Part shown: piece after piece, positions 59,876 through 64,000 of the stretch | Layout: each line of letters opens with the position of its first letter | Position numbering within the stretch: position 1 is the stretch's first letter | From: CAYJPA01 sp964371945 | GTDB lineage: Bacteria; Chloroflexota; Chloroflexia; Thermomicrobiales; UBA6265 | Length of the DNA stretch: 64,000 nucleotides | Direction of reading: 5' to 3' | NCBI GenBank assembly: GCA_964371945.1 | Contig: CAYJPA010000018.1 | Location: forward strand, 1-64,000 | Notes under the pieces: model-generated | Database searches by the model: none | What the model was told of the DNA's origin: nothing | Seen by the model: only the letters and a program-made list of their open reading frames with translations | Translations under genes and position numbers: made by a program

Positions 59876-60580
59876 ATGGGCGGCTGGGGACTGTACATCA
59901 TCTTCATGTTGCCGGGATTGCTCTTTTCCCTCTGGGCTCAAAGCCGGGTGAAGGGCGCCTACAACAAATACAGCAACGTTCGAAACGAGCGCGGTCTGAC
60001 CGGCGCACAGGCAGCTCGTTTAGTACTTGATTCGAACGGCCTCACCGATGTTCCGATCGAAGCCGTGCCCGGACAACTAACTGACCATTACGATCCACGC
60101 GGGAGAATCCTGCGGTTGTCTCAAGGCGTCTTCGGAGTGCAGTCGATCGCGGCGATCGGTATCGCTGCCCACGAAGCCGGGCACGCGATTCAACACGCTC
60201 GCGGCTATTCGCCGCTGAAGGCGCGAACAGCGATTGTGCCCGTGGTCAACATTGGGTCGAAGCTCGGATTTGTCGTCTTGTTCATCGGTTTGATCCTTAA
60301 CGCCACCGGCCTGGCTTGGGCGGGCGTTGCGCTCTTTGCCCTGACTACGGTCTTTGCGTTCATCACGTTGCCGGTCGAATTCGACGCCTCGAACCGCGCC
60401 AAGCAAGCGCTGATCAGCGTTGGTCTCGTCGATGGCGGTGTCGGCGGCGGATCCGAAAGCAAAGCAGTCGCGTCGGTCCTCAATGCGGCGGCCTGGACCT
60501 ACATCGCCGGTTTCACGGCTTCATTGCTGCAGTTGCTTTACTACGTTTCGCTGGTCAGCGGCAGTTCACGCCGCAATTAG
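59876..60580 (+). CDS. YugP-like zinc metallopeptidase
   Basis: A 234-residue membrane-associated zinc peptidase of the YugP/peptidase membrane zinc family. An N-terminal helix (YIIFMLPGLLFSLWAQSRV), the zinc motif H99-E100-AGH103 (AAHEAGHAIQHA), two hydrophobic helices (VVLFIGLILNATGLAWAGVALFALTTVFAFI), a third glutamate ligand in LPVEFDASNRAKQAL, and a final helix are all present. The ribosome-binding site is GGAG (ACGGAGTTCATCGAATG). Its stop overlaps that of the convergent asparaginase gene by four bases. Confidence 0.88.
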   Translation: MGGWGLYIIFMLPGLLFSLWAQSRVKGAYNKYSNVRNERGLTGAQAARLVLDSNGLTDVPIEAVPGQLTDHYDPRGRILRLSQGVFGVQSIAAIGIAAHEAGHAIQHARGYSPLKARTAIVPVVNIGSKLGFVVLFIGLILNATGLAWAGVALFALTTVFAFITLPVEFDASNRAKQALISVGLVDGGVGGGSESKAVASVLNAAAWTYIAGFTASLLQLLYYVSLVSGSSRRN

Positions 60581-61599
60581 GCGACCGTCAACTCAAATGC
60601 TGCTCGAATGTCTCCTACATGCCGCTTGTTGTGATTGAAGATTCTGGAATCCCAGGATTCCTGGAGCGATTCGGTCACCAAGGAGTCGATGAGCTTCAGA
60701 TCGCTGAGCACCTTGGCGATGACCACATCGTGAGCGCGGAACGAGCCATCGGCGACGCGAACAGCGATGCCGACCGCGTGCTCCGGGACCCCAACGCAGA
60801 GGAGACCTTCCGCGCCGCTCTTTGCGACCAGCCTACCGCCTGACAACTTCATAAGATCGGTGTCGAGCCGGCCAGTTTGACCGCCCACATTCTCCGGATG
60901 CGCCGTCATCGCCGCGCGTAGACGATTCAATGCGACCGCGTGTGCGCGGCCTGCACCGACTGGTGAACGCTCCGACGCGGACAGGGTGGCAAATGACCGA
61001 GCCATCGCCGCGATCGAGAGTCCGAACGTGGGCAGGCCGCATCCGTCCGTGCCCATATGGATTTCACCTTCATCGACACGGCAAACCTCGGCGATAAGTC
61101 CTTTAATCGTGTGCTGTAGCGGATGCTCAGGCTCGAGATAGGTGTCGATCGGGTAGCCGAGTTGAATCGAGGCCGCAAGTATGCCCGTGTGCTTGCCCGA
61201 GCAATCGCACTGAAGCGGGGAACGGGGTTTTTGCCCGGAAAGGATGAGGGCCATCTCGTCCTGGTCGATCGGCAGCGGGATGCCGCATTGGAGCGCATGA
61301 TCGTCGAGACCCAATTTCGACAGCATCGCGAGCACCTGGTTTTGATGGAAAGCTTCGGCGCTGTGCGAGGCGCAACAGAGCGCGAGCTCGGCAGGAGTGA
61401 ACTGAAAACGATCGGCCGCACCGCTTTCGACCAGCGGGATCGCCTGGAACGGCTTAGCGGATGACCGGAAGAGCGCAAATGTCTCTGGCTTGCCGGACCA
61501 GGCAACGAGATCGCCGGCCACACTGGCAACTACCACCGTTCCTTCATGCACGCTCTCGACCGCGCCCGCGCGCGTCACTTCGACCAATCTCGACGTCAC
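60577..61599 (-). CDS. L-asparaginase (Rhizobium-type family)
   Basis: A 340-residue protein of the asparaginase II family found in Rhizobium and related bacteria, distinct from the classical E. coli type. Blocks FRSSAKPFQAIPLVESG (the SSxK-like active site, about 45-61), ALCCASHSAE, LQCDCSGKHTGILAA and TDGCGLPTFGLSIAAMA match that family, and the cysteines probably bind zinc. It would hydrolyse asparagine to aspartate and ammonia. The ATG is in a GGTGACGTCGAG context with no strong ribosome-binding site. It converges with YugP. Confidence 0.9.
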   Translation of the reverse strand: MTSRLVEVTRAGAVESVHEGTVVVASVAGDLVAWSGKPETFALFRSSAKPFQAIPLVESGAADRFQFTPAELALCCASHSAEAFHQNQVLAMLSKLGLDDHALQCGIPLPIDQDEMALILSGQKPRSPLQCDCSGKHTGILAASIQLGYPIDTYLEPEHPLQHTIKGLIAEVCRVDEGEIHMGTDGCGLPTFGLSIAAMARSFATLSASERSPVGAGRAHAVALNRLRAAMTAHPENVGGQTGRLDTDLMKLSGGRLVAKSGAEGLLCVGVPEHAVGIAVRVADGSFRAHDVVIAKVLSDLKLIDSLVTESLQESWDSRIFNHNKRHVGDIRAAFELTVA

Positions 61600-61661
61600 C
61601 CACTACCCCTTCTCATTTCAAATCGTGATTGCTCGCGACCGGTGATCCTACCGCATGCGAT

Positions 61662-62048
61662 TCAGTCTCGCTCGATGGTTGATGTTGAATCCTCGACGAT
61701 CATGGTTTCGGCGAAATGAGGCACGGGAAAGACGATGATGACGTGCATTTCGGTTGTGCCGGTGTTACGAAAGCCATGAATTGGGCCTGTCGGGAAGAAC
61801 ACAGATGACCTTGGAACGATCCCGATCCGATCGCCGTCGATCGTCGCTTCACCCGTCCCGGTCAAGAACATCAGTGCCTCTTCGCATGGATGAGAATGAA
61901 GAAGCACGCGATCTCCGGGCTGAAGCCACTGTTGCCCGAGAACAATCGAATCAGAACCGACCGCGGAGGTCACGATGTGCTGCGACGGTAGACCGCTGGG
62001 ACTTGGAACAATTGGAAGTTCGGCGTGGACAAGAAACGCGCCGTTCAT
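61662..62048 (-). CDS. Cupin-domain protein
   Basis: A 128-residue single-cupin protein. Motif 1 is H51-S-H53-P-C-E-E57 (LLHSHPCEEALMFLTGTGEA), and motif 2 is FFPTGPIHGFRNTG with the second metal His. The metal site is complete, so it may be an enzyme or a small-molecule sensor. The second ATG of the frame is the likely start because GGAGG lies six bases before it and overlaps the first ATG. Divergent from the L,D-transpeptidase gene. Confidence 0.82.
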   Translation of the reverse strand: MNGAFLVHAELPIVPSPSGLPSQHIVTSAVGSDSIVLGQQWLQPGDRVLLHSHPCEEALMFLTGTGEATIDGDRIGIVPRSSVFFPTGPIHGFRNTGTTEMHVIIVFPVPHFAETMIVEDSTSTIERD

Positions 62049-62192
62049 AGGCATCCTCCGGGGATCACGCTCACGCGGACGACTCTGGACGGCAGTCTAT
62101 CCCACATAACCACCCGATCAATCGAAACCAGCAGGAACGTGAGCTCGTTAACTGAAGAGAACGAGCCGACGATCGCGTCCGAGGAGTGTTCC

Positions 62193-63755
62193 ATGACCGA
62201 TTCATTACTGAAGCTTCCGATGAGCCGGCGGCGTGCAGTTTCAACATTGGCAGCGGCGGGGGTATTGCTCTTGCCCGGTTCTCGGCATGCGCTTTCGGCG
62301 CCGATCGAATCAACCGACCGAACCGGCACCGCTCAGTCGCCGACACGATACTTCCCCGAAACCGGGCACAATCTGAAAGGTCCGTTTCTGACACGATGGA
62401 CAAGCGCCGGCGGGGAGGCGGTGCTCGGCATTCCGCTAAGTGAGGATCGTTACGCCGAGGGAATCGGCGTTGTGCAAACGTTTCAGGCCGTGACCCTTAT
62501 CTACGATCCGGCTCTGCCGTCGCCGTGGGATGTTCAGGCGCAACATTTGCCAAGCTCTGTTCGGAACACGCTTGCCCCAAGCTCCGCGCGCAAGAAGGTG
62601 ACCGGCTGCAGCGCCGGCAAAAGCGATTGTCAGTTCTTCGAAAAGTCCGGCCACACGATCTCGGGACGTATCGCGAATTTCTGGAACACCAACGGCGATC
62701 TCCCGATCTTCGGACTGCCGATGACCGAACCGTTCAAAGAAATTGTGTCCGGTTTCACGCTCCAGGTTTTCGAACGTGCGGTGCTCGAGGACCGTGGCTC
62801 GTCGGGAGTCACGCTCAGGCACATCGCCGCCGAGCTCGCTGCCAGTGATGGACTTCTTGGAGATCCTTCGTTCCTGCCGGCGCCTCCGACCGGCGGCGCG
62901 ACCCAGCTCGTGAAATCCGAGGAAGGACTGCGGCTTCGGAGCGGACCGAGTCTCGAGTCAGAGATCATCGCCTTGCTGCCTGACAATGCCGAATTCATCG
63001 CCGCGGCAGGAGAAGATGGAGACTGGGTGGGGGGCTACATCGACGGCTTCTCGGGATGGGTCTCGGCCGACTTCCTCAAGTCTCCGCCCAAACTGCAAAC
63101 GATCTCCGTCGCCGATTGGAATCCGTCGATCTGGCAGGGCGCAGCGCTTGGTGAGACCAACGTTCGCGCAGAACCCACGACCAAGTCCGATATCGTGACC
63201 GTGCTTTCCTACGGAGACGAAGTGACGGTCAGCGATTGGGTGAAGGGCGAGGAGGTCTTCACTGGAGCGAACCTCTGGGCCAAGGTCGGAACGAACAAGT
63301 ACATCTATGCGAGAAATATCGGCCGCAATGCGCCGGTGCAGGCACCTCCGACTCCTGCCGATGCGCCGGCGCAAGGCCGCTGGATCGACGTTCATTTGAC
63401 GCAGCAGCTCATGACCGCCTATGAGGGTCGAGATATCGCGAGAGTCGCGGTCACGACGACCGGCATGGCTGGGTGGGAAACGCCGCCGGGGTTCTACTCG
63501 ATTTTGGCCCGCGTGCCGAATGAAACGATGGACAGCGGAGCAATCGGCGCGGAGCATTTTTACAAGCTCGAGGATGTGCTCTTTACCCAGTACTTCACCA
63601 ACCGGGGACACGCGATCCACTTTGCCTGGTGGCGCACTCCTGAGACGATTGGACGGCCAGGCAGTCACGGCTGCCTAAATCTGTTGCTGGACGATTCGCA
63701 GTTTTTCTGGGAGTGGGCTGGAGTTGGAACGGCGGTGCTTGTTCGGACAGCATAG
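62193..63755 (+). CDS. L,D-transpeptidase (YkuD) with SH3-like domains
   Basis: A 520-residue exported cell-wall enzyme. The N-terminus has a Tat-type motif MSRRRAVSTLAAAGVLLLPG. After a repeat-like region (YFPETGHNLKGPFLTRW, and QFFEKSGHTISGRIANFW, two similar blocks) come two bacterial SH3-like modules (LVKSEEGLRLRSGPS at about 233-300 and TNVRAEPTTKSDIVTVL at about 325-380). The YkuD domain at the C-terminus has the active-site S491-H492-G493-C494 in GRPGSHGCLNLL. It would make 3-3 cross-links or attach proteins to peptidoglycan. GAGGAG precedes the ATG at 62193; an upstream start in the same frame overlaps the cupin gene. Confidence 0.9.
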   Translation: MTDSLLKLPMSRRRAVSTLAAAGVLLLPGSRHALSAPIESTDRTGTAQSPTRYFPETGHNLKGPFLTRWTSAGGEAVLGIPLSEDRYAEGIGVVQTFQAVTLIYDPALPSPWDVQAQHLPSSVRNTLAPSSARKKVTGCSAGKSDCQFFEKSGHTISGRIANFWNTNGDLPIFGLPMTEPFKEIVSGFTLQVFERAVLEDRGSSGVTLRHIAAELAASDGLLGDPSFLPAPPTGGATQLVKSEEGLRLRSGPSLESEIIALLPDNAEFIAAAGEDGDWVGGYIDGFSGWVSADFLKSPPKLQTISVADWNPSIWQGAALGETNVRAEPTTKSDIVTVLSYGDEVTVSDWVKGEEVFTGANLWAKVGTNKYIYARNIGRNAPVQAPPTPADAPAQGRWIDVHLTQQLMTAYEGRDIARVAVTTTGMAGWETPPGFYSILARVPNETMDSGAIGAEHFYKLEDVLFTQYFTNRGHAIHFAWWRTPETIGRPGSHGCLNLLLDDSQFFWEWAGVGTAVLVRTA

Positions 63756-64000
63756 AGAGCAGATCCTGTTGATTCGCGGATAAATTGGTCGATAGGCGGT
63801 GCTTTTCGCGCTCGCCGGCGGGTGTCAGCCACGTCCCAAATCTAGGCCAACCTTGACAAATCGCCCGCAAGTTCTTCATGCTGCCGGTAAATGCGTCCGT
63901 TCTGATTCGCATCCGCGGTCTGCGCCAGGGTATTAGCGGCGCATCGTCATGCGGTGTGCGAACTATTCATCGGCGCCACCGCGAGGATCACCGAGGACAC
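63756..64000. other. Terminal 245 bases without a gene
   Basis: No supportable gene was seen up to the window edge. A TTGACA (63853-63858) with only a weak -10 could be a promoter for a gene beyond the window. Confidence 0.3.

Noticed and set aside
1..64000. CRISPR arrays, insertion sequences, prophage, rRNA genes, integrases
   Set aside because: Looked for and not found: no regularly spaced direct repeats, no transposase or integrase motifs, no rRNA-like sequence.

Overview
The window reads as a chromosomal stretch of a moderately high-GC bacterium, most likely a member of the Chloroflexota near Thermomicrobia. This is an inference from gene content: a fused AccD-AccA carboxyltransferase, form II CO-dehydrogenase-like genes, HslUV, ScpAB, Tat-exported binding proteins, and L,D-transpeptidase and GT-C membrane proteins. 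No rRNA, phage, CRISPR array or insertion sequence was seen. Most of the window is housekeeping and nutrient-scavenging genes packed into short co-directional operons.

Layout. 1-1.5 kb: three minus-strand tRNA genes (Leu-UAA, Gly-GCC, Arg-CCG), a small Tat-exported cysteine-rich protein and a small gene split by an in-frame TGA. 1.6-6.3 kb (+): a secreted class A beta-lactamase-fold hydrolase, an M50 site-2 protease with a CBS pair, an Rrf2/IscR-like regulator and a cysteine desulfurase, with a Fur-like palindrome ahead of the regulator. 6.3-11.4 kb (-): a probable operon of two peptide-ABC ATPases, a second M50 protease, an HD-domain protein, scpA and scpB. 11.7-14.2 kb: dprA, an AbrB/PIN toxin-antitoxin pair and a twice-broken secreted-protein pseudogene. 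14.6-19.4 kb (+): topA with an elaborate leader, then hslV-hslU. 19.4-25.7 kb (+): a complete dipeptide ABC transporter (dppBCDF plus a Tat-type binding protein).

25.8-30.4 kb: class IV aminotransferase, RidA, a VOC protein, an S41 protease that lacks two of its three catalytic residues, and GtrA. 30.8-36.3 kb (+): a surface-glycan locus with a UDP-galactopyranose-mutase-like flavoprotein, two large GT-C membrane proteins and a small membrane protein translationally coupled between them. 36.3-41.1 kb: a ThDP-dependent acetolactate-synthase-like enzyme, a small helical protein, an unrecognised protein carrying a PD-(D/E)XK-like signature, and an MFS exporter. 41.5-45.4 kb (+): molybdenum hydroxylase genes (small, large, FAD subunits) behind a repeat-rich upstream region and ending in a strong terminator. 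45.5-51.1 kb (-): accDA, a tandem nitrilase-fold protein with a dead second domain, homoserine dehydrogenase and a methyltransferase. 51.1-58.4 kb: GNAT, purK-purE, then a minus-strand run of pyrG, an MBL-fold protein, recX, a phosphoribosyltransferase and three tiny overlapping or adjacent genes of unknown function. 58.5-63.8 kb: polyprenyl diphosphate synthase, YugP-like metallopeptidase, L-asparaginase, cupin and an L,D-transpeptidase.

No single dramatic new system is obvious. The least explained items are the PD-(D/E)XK-like gene at 38.4-39.7 kb, the three small genes at 57.6-58.4 kb (one of them a 52-residue membrane protein), the topA promoter/palindrome/terminator leader, the active-site-depleted S41 protease and the half-dead tandem nitrilase. 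All functional calls rest on reading motifs by eye; no database search was run.
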